Numbered from the stretch's first letter, positions 1 through 12,900 are shown. The stretch: 64,000 nt of DNA from Cellulomonas fimi ATCC 484 (GCF_000212695.1 NC_015514.1:1798001-1862000); one strand, 5' to 3'. A program made the numbers and translations. The notes: generated by a model from the letters alone, not told the origin.

Positions 1-445
1 GCTTCTGCGAGCGGATGAAGTCGGGGAACTTGATGCCGTCACGCAGGAAGAACACCGGGGTGTTGTTGCCGACGAGGTCGTAGTTGCCCTCGGACGTGTA
101 GAACTTCAGCGCGAAGCCGCGCGGGTCGCGCCACGTGTCGGGCGAGCCGTTCTCGCCCGCGACGGAGGAGAACCGCGCGAGCATGTCCGTCGTCACGCCG
201 GGCTGGAACAGCGCGGCGCGTGTGTAGGCGGAGACGTCGCCCGTGGTCGTGAACGTGCCGAACGCACCGCCGCCCTTGGCGTGCACCACGCGCTCGGGCA
301 CGCGCTCCCGGTTGAACTGCGCGAGCTTCTCGACCAGGTAGTGGTCGTGCAGGACGATCGGGCCGTCGGACCCGACCGCGAGCGAGTGCGCGTCCGACGC
401 GACGGGCGCGCCGGAGTTCGTGGTCGTCGGGGGCACGTGAGACAT
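1..445 (-). CDS. Catalase, N-terminal part (cut by window edge)
   Basis: This is the first 148 codons of a monofunctional heme catalase, which breaks hydrogen peroxide down to water and oxygen in the cytoplasm. The reading frame starts at ATG 445 and runs off the left edge. The catalytic histidine lies at residue 55 in the motif [11 protein letters not shown], and the distal asparagine lies in [12 protein letters not shown] near residue 128, both family hallmarks. The Fur-family gene lies 45 bases upstream on the same strand, so the two probably form a peroxide-response operon. Small-subunit and large-subunit catalases cannot be told apart because the C-terminus is missing. Confidence 0.95.
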   Translation of the reverse strand, partial: MSHVPPTTTNSGAPVASDAHSLAVGSDGPIVLHDHYLVEKLAQFNRERVPERVVHAKGGGAFGTFTTTGDVSAYTRAALFQPGVTTDMLARFSSVAGENGSPDTWRDPRGFALKFYTSEGNYDLVGNNTPVFFLRDGIKFPDFIRSQK

Positions 446-490
446 GGGTGTCCTCTCCAAAGGGGTGGCGGTACGGAGGTCGTGACGCGG

Positions 491-928
491 TCAGTCGTCG
501 GCAGCCGCGGCGGCGCACGCGGGGCACAGGCCCCAGAACGTGACCTCGGCGGTGTCGACGGTGAAGCCGGAGGTGGAGCTCGGGACGAGGCAGGGGGAGT
601 GGCCGACGGCGCAGTCGACGTCGTCGAGCGCGCCGCAGCCGCGGCAGACGATGTGGTGGTGGTTGTCGCCGACGCGCCGCTCGTACCGCGCGGGGTGCCC
701 CGCGGGCTCGATCCGCCGGAGCAGGCCCGCGCCCGTGAGCGCGCCCAGCACGTCGTAGACGCCCTGCACCGAGACCGACGGCACCTGGCCGCGCACGAGC
801 CGCAGCACGGTGTCGGCGTCGGCGTGCGGGTGGCGGCGCAGCACGTCGAGCACGGCGACGCGCGGGCTGGTCACCCGCAGGCCGTGGCTGCGCAGCAGCG
901 TCGTGTCGTCGTCCACGGCGTCAGCCAA
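491..928 (-). CDS. Fur-family repressor (FurA/CatR/PerR-like)
   Basis: This is a metal-dependent winged-helix repressor of the Fur family, 145 residues from the chosen TTG start at 928. A GTG at 916 is the other possible start, and the ATG at 932 is out of frame. The N-terminal DNA-binding domain contains RVTSPRVAVLDVLRRHP. The dimerisation half carries the metal ligand stretch DNHHHIVC and two Cys-x-x-Cys pairs (CRGC and CPAC) for structural zinc. It sits directly upstream of a catalase gene, so it most likely senses peroxide through iron or manganese and controls catalase. The palindrome at 936-948 just upstream suggests that it also represses its own promoter. No strong ribosome site precedes the start, which suggests a leaderless message. 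Confidence 0.9.
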   Translation of the reverse strand: MADAVDDDTTLLRSHGLRVTSPRVAVLDVLRRHPHADADTVLRLVRGQVPSVSVQGVYDVLGALTGAGLLRRIEPAGHPARYERRVGDNHHHIVCRGCGALDDVDCAVGHSPCLVPSSTSGFTVDTAEVTFWGLCPACAAAAADD

Positions 929-935
929 GCATCGA

Positions 936-948
936 AACTGGAATAGTT
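936..948 (-). promoter_or_regulatory. Putative Fur-box palindrome upstream of the fur-catalase operon
   Basis: The short inverted repeat AACT-GGAAT-AGTT lies 8-20 bases before the proposed fur start. On the minus strand the surrounding sequence reads TTGAACTATTCCAGTTTCGA, which resembles FurA operators that I recall from mycobacteria and Streptomyces. Its position over the expected core promoter fits autoregulation. Binding is inferred from sequence only. Confidence 0.5.
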
Positions 949-1025
949 CAAGTCTCGGAGTCGTTCCGAAGAGTGCTGCCGGCCGCCGTGGCGGTCCCGT
1001 GGGGCATCCGTGCACCACCGTCTGG

Positions 1026-1316
1026 TAGCCTTGTCCACGACTGACCTGCGACCGCTCGCCCGCCCTGCACCTGGGAACGGCAACCGGCGGTCCAGGGGTA
1101 CAAGTGGAGAACCTCCCACCTGGGTCTCGACCGACCGGCTCGCCGGCGACAGGGACCGGGTCACAGTCCGCACGTCGACGGGTTCGCCCCGTGGGCGCGG
1201 CCCGTGTCGACCGTCCGGTCGTGCGCGGGTGCGGGTGTGCGAGGCCTCCTCCTGTACTCAGGACGGGGGCCTTCCTCGTTCCTGACGGTCCACCACCGAG
1301 ACCTGAGGAGCACCAC
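1026..1316 (+). promoter_or_regulatory. infC promoter and long structured 5' leader
   Basis: A -10-like TAGCCT lies at 1026-1031, and no gene fits between it and infC, so the transcript would have a leader of roughly 280 bases. The leader contains a hairpin at 1242-1272 (AGGCC...GGCCT with TCCTG...CAGGA inside it), about 30 bases before the ribosome site. Ribosomal protein L20 or IF-3 feedback acts through infC leaders in other bacteria. Whether that happens here is unknown. I see no coding potential in the leader. Confidence 0.4.
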
Positions 1317-2333
<1,017 letters not shown>

Positions 2334-2427
2334 CCTGACCACGGTCGGCTCGGTCCCCGCTGAGCCGCACGACGACGAGTCGCGCGCGACCTGCACGCGA
2401 TGAGAACGACAAGGAGACACGGCAGCC

Positions 2428-2622
2428 ATGCCGAAGAACAAGACGCACTCCGGTGCGAAGAAGCGCTTCCGGATCACCGGCAGCGGCAAGGTCATGCGTG
2501 AGCAGGCCAACGGCCGTCACCTCCTCGAGCACAAGTCGAGCCGTCGCACCCGCCGCATCGCCGGCGACGTCGTCGTCTCCGCCGCTGACACCCCCAAGAT
2601 CAAGAAGCTGCTCGGCAAGTGA
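2428..2622 (+). CDS. rpmI: Ribosomal protein bL35
   Basis: This 64-residue basic protein of the large ribosomal subunit matches bL35 throughout. It starts [21 protein letters not shown] and contains the [13 protein letters not shown] core. An AAGGAG ribosome site lies at 2410-2415. It stands 94 bases after infC and 65 bases before rplT, the universal infC-rpmI-rplT order, so it is probably expressed on the same transcript. Confidence 0.98.
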   Translation: MPKNKTHSGAKKRFRITGSGKVMREQANGRHLLEHKSSRRTRRIAGDVVVSAADTPKIKKLLGK

Positions 2623-2687
2623 CCCGTCCGGGGACGCGCTGAGCGTCCTCGGGGCACTCGAGCCCTAGACCAAGCAAGGAGCATCAC

Positions 2688-3071
2688 GTGGCACGCGTGA
2701 AGCGGGCGGTCAACGCCCAGAAGAAGCGCCGGGCAACTCTCGAGCGCGCCAGCGGCTACCGCGGGCAGCGCTCGCGCCTCTACCGCAAGGCGAAGGAGCA
2801 GGTCACCCACTCCCTCGTCTACGCCTACCGCGACCGCAAGGTCCGCAAGCAGGACTTCCGCAAGCTGTGGATCCAGCGCATCAACGCGGCCTCGCGCGAG
2901 CAGGGCCTGACGTACAACCGCCTCATCCAGGGCCTCAAGCTCGCGGGTGTCGAGGTCGACCGTCGTGTCCTCGCCGACCTCGCCGTGAACGACGCGCCGG
3001 CCTTCGCCGCGCTCGTGCAGGTCGCGAAGGACGCGCTGCCCGCCGACGTCAACGCGCCGTCGGCTGCGTGA
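2688..3071 (+). CDS. rplT: Ribosomal protein bL20
   Basis: This 127-residue protein of the large subunit is needed early in 50S assembly. It starts with GTG and reads [19 protein letters not shown], followed by [17 protein letters not shown] and the globular C-terminal region with [15 protein letters not shown]. An AAGGAG site lies at 2676-2681. In other bacteria bL20 represses its own operon by binding the mRNA leader. A comparable site here has not been shown. Confidence 0.98.
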   Translation: MARVKRAVNAQKKRRATLERASGYRGQRSRLYRKAKEQVTHSLVYAYRDRKVRKQDFRKLWIQRINAASREQGLTYNRLIQGLKLAGVEVDRRVLADLAVNDAPAFAALVQVAKDALPADVNAPSAA

Positions 3072-3107
3072 CGCAGCATCGCTGAGCACCACCCGGACGC
3101 CCGGCCG

Positions 3108-3932
3108 ATGCCCGAGCTGACCAACCCCCGCGCCGAGCGGGTGAAGGCAGTGCGGGCGCTGGCCGGGCGTCCGGCACGTTCGCGGTCCGGCCGGTTCCTC
3201 GTCGAGGGCCCGCAGGCCGTGCGCGAGGCCGTGCGGGAGCAGGCCGTCCGGGTGCACGACCTCTACGTCACCGACGACGCCGCCGCGCGCTACCGCGAGA
3301 TCGTCGCGGACGCCGTCGCGCGCGGCGTCGTGGTGCGGACCGGGTCCGCCGAGGTGCTGGACGCCATGAGCGCCGACGCGCAGGGCCTCGTCGTGGTCGC
3401 GGACCTCGTCGCCGTCGCCCTCGAGGACGTCGTCGCTCCCGGACCCCGGCTGGTCGCCGTCCTGGCGCACGTGCGCGACCCCGGCAACGCCGGGGCGGTC
3501 GTGCGCGCGGCGGACGCGGCGGGTGCCGACGGCGTCGTCCTCACACGGGAGAGCGTCGACGTGCACAACCCGAAGGTGGTGCGCTCCACGGCCGGCTCCC
3601 TGTTCCACCTGCCGGTCGCGACCGGCGCGGAGCTGCCCGCGGCCGTGGCCGCGCTGCGCGCGCGGGGGGTGACGGTGCTCGCGGCCGACGGCACGGGCGA
3701 GCACGACATCGACGACCTGCTCGACGTGGCCGGGGCCGCACCGGCAGGGGTCCCCGACCTCGCCGCGCCGACCGCGTGGGTGTTCGGCAACGAGGCCTGG
3801 GGGCTGCGCGACGAGGACCGCGCCCTCGCGGACGCGGTCGTGCGCGTCCCGATCCGGGGCCGCGCCGAGTCGCTGAACCTCGCGACGGCGGCGACCGTCT
3901 GCCTCTACGCGAGCGCGCGCGCCCAGCGCTGA
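3108..3932 (+). CDS. TrmH/SpoU-family rRNA 2'-O-methyltransferase
   Basis: This 274-residue protein is a SPOUT (knotted) methyltransferase that uses S-adenosylmethionine to methylate ribose in RNA. The N-terminal substrate-binding domain (residues 1-100) contains the typical GRFLVEGPQAVREA. The three SpoU motifs are present: HVRDPGNAGAVVRAADAAGA, NPKVVRSTAGSLFHLPV, and FGNEAWGL followed by VPIRGRAESLNLATAATV at the end. It lies 36 bases after rplT, the same place as the tsnR gene (Rv1644) of M. tuberculosis. The exact target nucleotide cannot be read from sequence. RlmB-like or TsnR-like activity on 23S rRNA is the likely role. Confidence 0.9.
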   Translation: MPELTNPRAERVKAVRALAGRPARSRSGRFLVEGPQAVREAVREQAVRVHDLYVTDDAAARYREIVADAVARGVVVRTGSAEVLDAMSADAQGLVVVADLVAVALEDVVAPGPRLVAVLAHVRDPGNAGAVVRAADAAGADGVVLTRESVDVHNPKVVRSTAGSLFHLPVATGAELPAAVAALRARGVTVLAADGTGEHDIDDLLDVAGAAPAGVPDLAAPTAWVFGNEAWGLRDEDRALADAVVRVPIRGRAESLNLATAATVCLYASARAQR

Positions 3933-4140
3933 CCGGACGCGGGCCGACCGCGGGCGTTCGCGGTCCGCGGCGCGCTAGTCTGCACGTCCGCGGTCGGGCA
4001 GCCCGACCTCCGGCGATGGTCCCGGCGTACCGACGAAACGCCGCACGGATGCGCACTCGAGCCCCTCACCCGACCGACCACACCCTCGCCCGGGCGCGAG
4101 GCCGCGCCGCCGGCGTGGACGACCGCCGTCGGTGGTCCCG

Positions 4141-4791
4141 ATGAGGCTGTTCGCGGCCGTGTGGCCGCCCGACGAGGTCCTCGACCACCTCGACCTCGCG
4201 CTCGCGACGGTGCGGGGCGGGCCCGCCGGTGCGTCGACCGCCGTGCGGTGGTCCGCGCGCGAGACGTGGCACCTGACGGCCGCGTTCTACGGCGAGCTCC
4301 CGGACGGTGCGGTCCCCGGCCTGACCGCCGACCTCGCAGCGGCCGCGCGCACGACCCGTCCGTACTCGCTCACGCTGCGCGGGGCGGGTGTGTTCTCGCA
4401 CCGCACCATGTGGGTCGGGGTAGGCGGTGACGTCGACGCGCAGCGGGCGCTGAGCGCGGCATGCGTCGCCGCGGGAGTCGAGGCCGGTGCGGTGCCCGAC
4501 CGCCGTCCGCGGGACCGCCCGCACCTCACGGTGGCCCGGATCCGGCCGGGAGCGCGGCCTCCCCGGCGCGGTGCGTCCCGCCCCGGGCGTGCCACCGGAC
4601 CCGCGGAGGGCGGCGGCGCGCGCGGACCCCGCACGGACGAGGAGGTCGCGCGGGGCGTCGCGCGCGCGCTCGCCGTCTACCAGGGACCGTCGTGGCAGGT
4701 GGACGCCCTGCAGCTCGTCGAGTCGCGGCCCGGGGCGGGGCGCGGCGGTGGTCCGCTGTACGAGGTGGTCGACGAGCTGCCGTTCGGCTGA
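4141..4791 (+). CDS. thpR: RNA 2',3'-cyclic phosphodiesterase (2'-5' RNA ligase family)
   Basis: This 216-residue protein belongs to the 2H phosphoesterase superfamily, which opens 2',3'-cyclic phosphate ends of RNA. Both catalytic His-x-Thr-x motifs are visible: HLTA in ETWHLTAAFYGEL and HLTV in DRPHLTVARI. The start MRLFAAVWPPDEV matches the usual family N-terminus, and a GTG three codons upstream is less likely. The stretch between the second motif and the C-terminus (about residues 130-170) is rich in Arg and Gly and looks like a lineage-specific loop. It follows the methyltransferase after about 210 non-coding bases. Confidence 0.88.
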   Translation: MRLFAAVWPPDEVLDHLDLALATVRGGPAGASTAVRWSARETWHLTAAFYGELPDGAVPGLTADLAAAARTTRPYSLTLRGAGVFSHRTMWVGVGGDVDAQRALSAACVAAGVEAGAVPDRRPRDRPHLTVARIRPGARPPRRGASRPGRATGPAEGGGARGPRTDEEVARGVARALAVYQGPSWQVDALQLVESRPGAGRGGGPLYEVVDELPFG

Positions 4792-4824
4792 CGCGCCCCG
4801 GTGGCCGGTGGGACGATGCGCCGC

Positions 4825-5835
4825 ATGACGACGACGACCGGTGCGCCGACCGCGGCCGCCGCACCGCCCGAGCCCGCGCGGGCCGACGTCGACCCCCCGT
4901 TCGCGTCGTGGCTGCGCCGGGTCGGCGCAGCGCTGCTCGACGGGGCGCTCCTGTCGGTCGTCGCGTTCCTCGCGGCCGACCCGCCGGGCGCGCGCGCCCC
5001 TGCGTGGGTCGTCGTCTACACCCCCACGAGCGGTCCGTCGGCGCCGACGTCGGTGACGGCGGGCGCGGTGTTCCTGCTGCTGCTCGCGCTGCAGGCCTGG
5101 ACGGGGATGACGCCCGGCAAGAGGGCCCTCGGGATCGTCGTCGTGCGGGAGCGGGACGGCCGTCCCGTCGGGATCCTCGGGACGGGGGTGCGCGCGGTCG
5201 CTCACCTCGCCGACGCGGTGCTCATGCTCGGCTACCTGCGGCCGCTGTGGCACGCCCGGCGCCGCACCTTGGCCGACAGCCTCGTCGGCAGCGACGTGCT
5301 GCTGCTCGCGGAGCACCGGGCGCGCACGTCGCGGCCGCGCCCCCGCACGTGGCTCACGGTCGTGACGTGGGTGCTGTGCGGGGCGGCGCTCCCGCTGTCG
5401 GTGCCGGGCTCGCGCGGGGCGGCCGCGGAGACGTTCCCGTGCGACCCCGCATCGCCCGACCGCACGGTGCCGGGGGTCGCGGGCGTCGTGCTCGACGTGC
5501 CCGCCCGCACGCAGGAGACGCGGCTGTGGCTGTCCCGGGACTCCGCCACCGCGCCGGCCACCGTCACGTGGCTGCTCGGCGAGCCGGGTCCGGCCGACGG
5601 CACCGAGCTGACGTGGCGCGTCGTCGACGGCACCGGACGCGTCACGGCCGAGGACTCCGTCGTCGTCCACGGTGCGGCGCCGTCCGGCGAGGACGGGACG
5701 CCGGCCGCCCGCACCCGGACGGTGCCGGCGGGGGCGTTCGGCAAGCTCGGGGCCCCGTGGGGGTGGACGGCCGAGGCGGTCGTCGACGGGGAGGCGGTGA
5801 CGGTGTGCACGGTCGAGGCGGGCGGTGCCTCGTGA
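4825..5835 (+). CDS. RDD-family membrane protein
   Basis: This 336-residue membrane protein has the RDD signature near its start (PFASWLRRVGAALLDGALLSVV). It has about three hydrophobic segments in the first 160 residues and a further one around residues 173-190, followed by an extracytoplasmic domain to the C-terminus. Family members are small membrane proteins of mostly unknown role, some implicated in transport. The start at 4825 was chosen because GACGAT lies 6 bases upstream, as in other leaderless genes of this window. ATG 4816 and GTG 4801 are alternatives. No functional partner is obvious nearby. Confidence 0.75.
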   Translation: MTTTTGAPTAAAAPPEPARADVDPPFASWLRRVGAALLDGALLSVVAFLAADPPGARAPAWVVVYTPTSGPSAPTSVTAGAVFLLLLALQAWTGMTPGKRALGIVVVRERDGRPVGILGTGVRAVAHLADAVLMLGYLRPLWHARRRTLADSLVGSDVLLLAEHRARTSRPRPRTWLTVVTWVLCGAALPLSVPGSRGAAAETFPCDPASPDRTVPGVAGVVLDVPARTQETRLWLSRDSATAPATVTWLLGEPGPADGTELTWRVVDGTGRVTAEDSVVVHGAAPSGEDGTPAARTRTVPAGAFGKLGAPWGWTAEAVVDGEAVTVCTVEAGGAS

Positions 5836-5876
5836 ACGCTCGTGGGACCGACGGCTGCCGTGGCACGATGGGCCCC

Positions 5877-5942
5877 ATGTCAGCGCGTGCGAGGGCGGCC
5901 GGTGGTCGCCGATTTCCGCGGCCCGTCCACGGGCTGCGCTGA
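5877..5942 (+). CDS. Possible 21-residue leader peptide upstream of pheS
   Basis: A 22-codon frame begins with ATG seven bases after the -10-like CACGAT (5864-5869), the leaderless pattern seen elsewhere here. The peptide is mostly Arg, Ala and Gly with a single Phe (RRFPRPVHGLR at its end). It could be a small protein, an attenuation leader for the pheST genes, or chance. With only one Phe codon, classical phenylalanine attenuation is weakly supported. pheS has its own promoter-like element further downstream. Confidence 0.25.
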   Translation: MSARARAAGGRRFPRPVHGLR

Positions 5943-5953
5943 CGCGCACGTGA

Positions 5954-7155
<1,202 letters not shown>

Positions 7156-7156
<1 letters not shown>

Positions 7157-9720
7157 TGCCCCGCGTTCCCCTGACGTGGCTCGCCGACCACGTCGAGCTC
7201 CCCGCCGGTCTCACGGCCGAGCAGCTCGCCGCCGACCTCGTGCGCGTCGGGCTCGAGGAGGAGGCGATCCACGCCGCCGCCGTGACGGGCCCGCTCGTGG
7301 TCGGCGAGGTCGTCGAGCGCACGCCCGAGCCGCAGAAGAACGGCAAGACGATCAACTGGTGCCGGGTCGACGTGGGCGCCGAGCACAACGAGCCGGGTGG
7401 CTCGCCCCGCGGCATCGTGTGCGGCGCGCACAACTTCGACGTCGGTGACAAGGTCGTCGTCGCGCTGCCCGGTGCCGTGCTTCCCGGCCCGTTCGCCATC
7501 GCGTCGCGCAAGACGTACGGGCACGTGTCGGACGGCATGATCTGCTCCGCGCGCGAGCTCGGCCTCGGCGAGGACCACGCCGGGATCATCGTGCTGTCGA
7601 CCCTCGGCCTCGACGTGCCGGTGGGCACGGACGCGCGCGAGCTGCTCGGGCTCGGGGACGAGGTGCTCGAGATCAACGTGACCCCGGACCGGGGCTACTG
7701 CTTCTCGATGCGTGGCGTGGCCCGCGAGTACGCGCACTCGACCGGCGCGCGGTTCACCGACCGCGGACTGGCGACCCCCGAGCAGCAGGCGCCGGCGTCG
7801 GGGGGCGTGGCCGTCGAGCTCGACGACGACGCCCCCGTCGACGGCGTGCCCGGTGCGGACCGGTTCGTCGCCCAGGTCGTGCGCGGCGTGCGCGCGAACG
7901 ACCCGTCGCCGCAGTGGATGCAGCGCCGGCTCACGCAGGCCGGCATGCGCCCGATCGGCCTCGCGGTCGACGTGACGAACTACGTCATGCTCGACCTGGG
8001 GCAGCCGCTGCACGCGTACGACCTCGCGAAGGTCGCCGCGCCGGTGGTCGTGCGTCGCGCGCAGCCGGGCGAGCGGCTCGTGACGCTCGACGGCGTCGAC
8101 CGCGCGCTGGACGGCGAGGACCTGCTGATCACCGACAGCCCCGGCGGGGTGCGTGCGTCGCGCGTGCTCGGCCTGGCGGGCGTGATGGGTGGCGGGGAGT
8201 CGGAGGTCGGGCCGGAGACGACGGACCTGCTCGTCGAGGCCGCGCACTTCGACCCCGTGAGCGTCGCGCGGACGTCGCGCCGGCACCGGCTGTCGAGCGA
8301 GGCCGCGAAGCGCTTCGAGCGGGGCGTCGACCCGCAGCTGCCGCGCGTGGCGGTGGCACGCGTCGTCGAGCTGCTCGTCGAGCACGGCGGCGGCACGCCC
8401 GACGACGCGCTCACCGACGTGGACCGCACGTCGCCGCCGCCGTCCGTGACGCTCCCGCTGGACCTGCCGGGGCGGCTCGTCGGCGTGCCGTACCCGCCGC
8501 AGGAGGTGCGCGACACGCTCGAGCAGATCGGCGCCGAGATCACGGACGCGGACGACGAGACGGTGACCGTCCGGGTGCCGTCCTGGCGGCCCGACCTCGC
8601 GGTGCCGGTCGACCTGGTCGAGGAGGTCGCGCGCCTGCGCGGCTACGACCAGATCCCGTCGACGGTGCCGCCCGCCCCGACGGGTCGCGGGCTCACGACG
8701 GGCCAGCGCCTGCGTCGCGCGGTCGCACGTTCGCTCGCGGAGGCCGGCTTCGTCGAGGTGCTCACCTACCCGTTCGTGTCCACGGAGCAGCTCGACGCGC
8801 TCGGGCTGCCCGCGGACGACGAGCGTCGGCGCGCCGCCCGCCTGGTCAACCCGCTCGCGGAGTCGCACGCGTTCCTGCGGACGAACCTGCTGGTGACGCT
8901 GCTCGACGCGGCCCGGCGCAACGTCGGTCGTGGCCTGACCGACGTCGCGGTGTTCGAGATCGGTCTCGTGACCCGTCCCGCGGCGGATGCTGCGGCCGCG
9001 CCGCGGCTCCCGGGCGGCGTGCGACCCACGGACGACCAGCTCGCGGCGCTCGACGCCGCCGTGCCGGCGCAGCCGCGCCGCGTGGCCGGCGTGCTCGCCG
9101 GGGCGGTCGAGCCCGCCGGGTGGTGGGGGAGCGGCCGACGCGGCGACCACACCGACGCGATCGCCGCTGCGCGTCGCGTCGCCGACGTGGTGGGGGTCGA
9201 GCTCGTCGTGACGGCCGACGCCGACCACCAGCCGTGGCACCCGGGCCGGTGCGCGCGCCTGACGACGACCGACGGCACGCTCGTCGGGCACGCGGGCGAG
9301 CTGCACCCGAACGTCGTCGCCGCGCACGGGCTGCCCGCGCGCGCGGGCGCGTTCGAGGTCGATCTCGACGTGCTGCTCGCGGCCGCGTCGCGCGAGCCGC
9401 TGCAGGCGCAGCCGGTCTCCGGGTTCCCCGTCGCCAAGGAGGACGTCGCGCTCGTCGTCCCGGCGCACGTGCCGGCCTCGGAGGTGCTCGACGCGGTCCG
9501 GACGGGTGCGTCCGCGAGCCCGGCGGGCGACGTCGCCGAGGACGTGCGGCTGTTCGACGTGTACGTCGGCGACCAGGTGCCGGACGGCACGCGGTCGCTC
9601 GCGTTCTCGCTGCGGCTGCGTGCCGCGGACCGCACGCTCACCGCGCAGGAGACGGCGGGCGTCCGTGAGTCCGTCGTCGCCGAGGCGCAGCGCCGGTTCG
9701 GGGCGACGCTGCGCGGCTGA
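7156..9720 (+). CDS. pheT: Phenylalanine-tRNA ligase beta subunit
   Basis: This 854-residue subunit completes the PheRS heterotetramer and carries tRNA binding and editing. Domains in order are the N-terminal B1 core (MPRVPLTWLADHVEL), an EMAP-like tRNA-binding domain (residues 40-155, with IVCGAHNFDVGDKV), the B3/B4 editing domain (about 210-370), B5 (about 420-490), a catalytic-like core, and the C-terminal anticodon-binding FDX-ACB domain (about 760-854). The length is normal for the family. It is followed by a strong hairpin terminator. Confidence 0.97.
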
Positions 9721-9740
9721 CGCCGCCGAGCGTCCGCATG

Positions 9741-9775
9741 ACGAGGCCCGCGACCCCGGTGGTCGCGGGCCTCGT
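9741..9775 (+). terminator. Hairpin terminator after pheT
   Basis: A perfect 15-base stem (ACGAGGCCCGCGACC and its complement) with a 5-base loop lies 21 bases after the pheT stop. There is no T-run, as is usual for actinobacterial intrinsic terminators. Confidence 0.75.
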
Positions 9776-9934
9776 CCGTGCCCGGGGGCGCCGCGAGTCG
9801 TAGGACGTGGGACGAGTTCACCAAACGGTTACCGGTGGGTAGTTGCCGTGAAACGGACGAACGGTGAGAGTGAGGGCGGTCCGCCCACGGGCGGGCCAGA
9901 ACTCTGTGCGCCCCCCGACGAAGGAGAGCCCGCC

Positions 9935-12900
9935 GTGCACGGTGGAGTGAGATCGACAACCGGGGGCCTCGCAGCCCTCGCGCTGACCCTGGTCGGCACG
10001 GTGGCGGCAGCGGGTGCGGCGCAGGCCGCCCCGTCGCCCACCGCGGCCGTGGTCATCAACGAGGTGTACGGCGGCGGGGGCAACTCCGGCGCCCCGTTCA
10101 ACCGGGACTTCGTCGAGCTGTACAACCCGGGCGCCGCCGACGTCGCCGTGGGCGGCTGGGCGGTGCAGTACGCGTCCGCGGCCGGGACGAGCTGGCAGGC
10201 CACCGTCCTCGCGCCGGGCACGACCGTGAAGGCCGGCGGGTACCTGCTCGTCGGGCAGGGTGCGGGTGCCAACGGTGCTGCGGTCGAGGTCGACGTGGAC
10301 GGCGCGATCCTCATGGGGGCGTCCGCCGGGAAGGTCGCGCTGACCTCCACGTCGACGGCGCTCGCCGGGTGCGGGGCCGACTGCTCCGACCAGGCCGCGG
10401 TCGTCGACTTCGTCGGCTACGGCACGACCGCGAACGACTTCGCAGGAACCGGCCCGGCACCTGCTGCGTCCAACACGGCGTCGGTGTCGCGCAGCGCGAC
10501 CCACGCGAACACGGCGAGCAACGCCGCGGACTTCACCGCCGGCGCGCCGACGCCGCAGAAGTCCGCGGCCGGTGGCACCGACCCGGGCGCCGGCGAGCGC
10601 ACGATCGCCGAGATCCAGGGCACGGGCGCCGCGTCGCCGCTGCAGGGCACGAACGTCACGACGACGGGCGTCGTCACCGCGACGTACCCGACCGGCGGCT
10701 TCAACGGCTACGTCATCCAGACCGCCGGCACCGGCGGTGCGATCGACCCCGCGCGGACCGCGTCGGACGCGATCTTCGTCTTCTCCTCGGCGACGGTCGG
10801 CTCCGTCGCGATCGGCGACCACGTCAAGGTCACGGGCGCCGTCACCGAGTTCAACGGGCTGACCGAGATCACGGTGGCCGCGGGCGGCCTGGAGAAGCTC
10901 GCCGAGCCCGCCTCGGTCACCCCGCTCACCGGTGCCTGGCCGACGACGGCCGACGCCCGCGAGGCGATCGAGTCGATGCTGCTGCAGCCGACCGGCGCCT
11001 TCACCGTCGCCAACACCTTCTCGACCAACCAGTACGGCGAGGTGGGCCTCGCGGCCGGCACCACGCCGCTGATCCAGCCGACCGAGGTCGGTCGCCCCGG
11101 CTCGCCGGAGGCCGCCGCGGCGGCGACCGACAACGCGGCGCGCGGCGTCGTGCTCGACGACGGCGCGACGACGAACTTCCTGTCGGCCGCCAACCAGTCC
11201 CAGACCCCGCCGTACGTCTCGCTGACGAACCCGGTCCGGGTCGGCGCCGCCGTGACGTTCACGGCGCCCGTGGTCGTCGACTACCGGAACAACGCGTGGA
11301 AGCTCAACCCGACCAGCCAGTACGTGGCGGGCGGGACCGCGCCGGCGACGTTCGAGAACGACCGCACGGCGTCGCCGACCGACGTCGGCGGGGACGTGCA
11401 GGTCGCGTCCTTCAACGTGCTCAACTACTTCACGACCCTCGGCGCCGACACCGCCGGGTGCGTGCCGTACCGCGACCGCACGGGCGACCCCGTCACGGTC
11501 GACGAGGGCTGCGACCCGCGTGGTGCCTGGGACCCCGAGGACCTCGCGCGGCAGCAGGCGAAGATCGTCGCGGCGATCAACGCGCTCGACGCCGACGTCG
11601 TCGGACTGCTCGAGATCGAGAACTCCGCGGTCGTCGACGGCGTCGCCGACGAGGCGCTCGGCACGCTCGTCGCGGCGCTCAACGCGCAGGCCGGTGCCGG
11701 GACGTGGGCGTTCGTGCCGTCGTCCGTCGACCTGCCCGACGTGGCGCTGCAGGACTCCATCACGAACGCGCTGATCTACCGCACGGCGGCGGTCGAGCGC
11801 ACCGGTGACGCGCGGGCGCTCGGCTCCCAGAGCGCGGACGGCCAGGCGTTCGCCAACGCGCGTGAGCCGATCGCCCAGGCGTTCACGCCCGTCGGGGGCG
11901 GCGAGCCCGTCCTCGTCGTCGTCAACCACCTCAAGTCCAAGGGCTCGGCGGGTCCGTGGCCGGGCGACGCGGACGCCGGTGACGGCCAGGGCGCGTCCAA
12001 CGAGTCGCGCGTCCGGCAGGCCACGGCGCTGCGCGACTGGGTCCCGACGATCCAGGGCGACACCGAGGCCGTCGCGCTCGTCGGTGACTTCAACGCCTAC
12101 ACGCGCGAGGACCCGCTGCAGGTGCTCTACGACGCCGGCTACGTCGACGCCGTCCAGCAGCTCGCCCCCGGGCAGTGGTCGTACACGTTCTCCGGCCTGT
12201 CGGGGTCGCTCGACCACGTGCTGCTCAACGAGGCGGCGCTCGCCCGCGCCACCGGCGCGGACGTGTGGGAGATCAACGCCGAGGAGTCCATCGCGCTGGA
12301 GTACAGCCGGTACAACTACCACGGCACCCTCTTCTACGCCGACGACGTGTACCGGTCCTCGGACCACGACCCGGTGGTGGTCGGCCTGACCGCGGGTGCG
12401 ACCCCGGGACCCGTCGACCTCACGTTCCTCAACATCAACGACTTCCACGGCCGGATCGACGCCAACACGGTGAAGTTCGCCGGGACGGTCGAGAAGGAGC
12501 GTGCCGCGGCCCCGGGTCCGGTCGCGTTCCTGTCGGCCGGCGACAACATCGGCGCGTCGCTGTTCGCGTCGGCCGTCGCCGACGACCAGCCGACGATCGA
12601 CGTGCTGGACGCGCTCGAGCTCGCCGCCTCCGCGGTCGGCAACCACGAGTTCGACCGCGGCTTCGCGGACCTCACGGACCGGGTGGTGCCCGAGGCCGAC
12701 TTCGACTACCTCGGGGCGAACGTCTACCTCAAGGGGACGACGACGCCGGCGCTGCCGGAGTACACGCTGCTCGAGATGGGCGGGGTCACGGTCGGCGTCA
12801 TCGGCGCCGTCACCGAGGAGACCCCGACGCTCGTCACGCCCGCGGGCATCGAGAAGCTCGACTTCGGCGACCCGGTCGCGGCCGTGAACCGCGTCGCGAC

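Noticed and set aside
1104..1316. N-terminal extension of IF-3 using an upstream GTG
   Set aside because: The upstream residues are not conserved, and a good ribosome site points to ATC at 1317.
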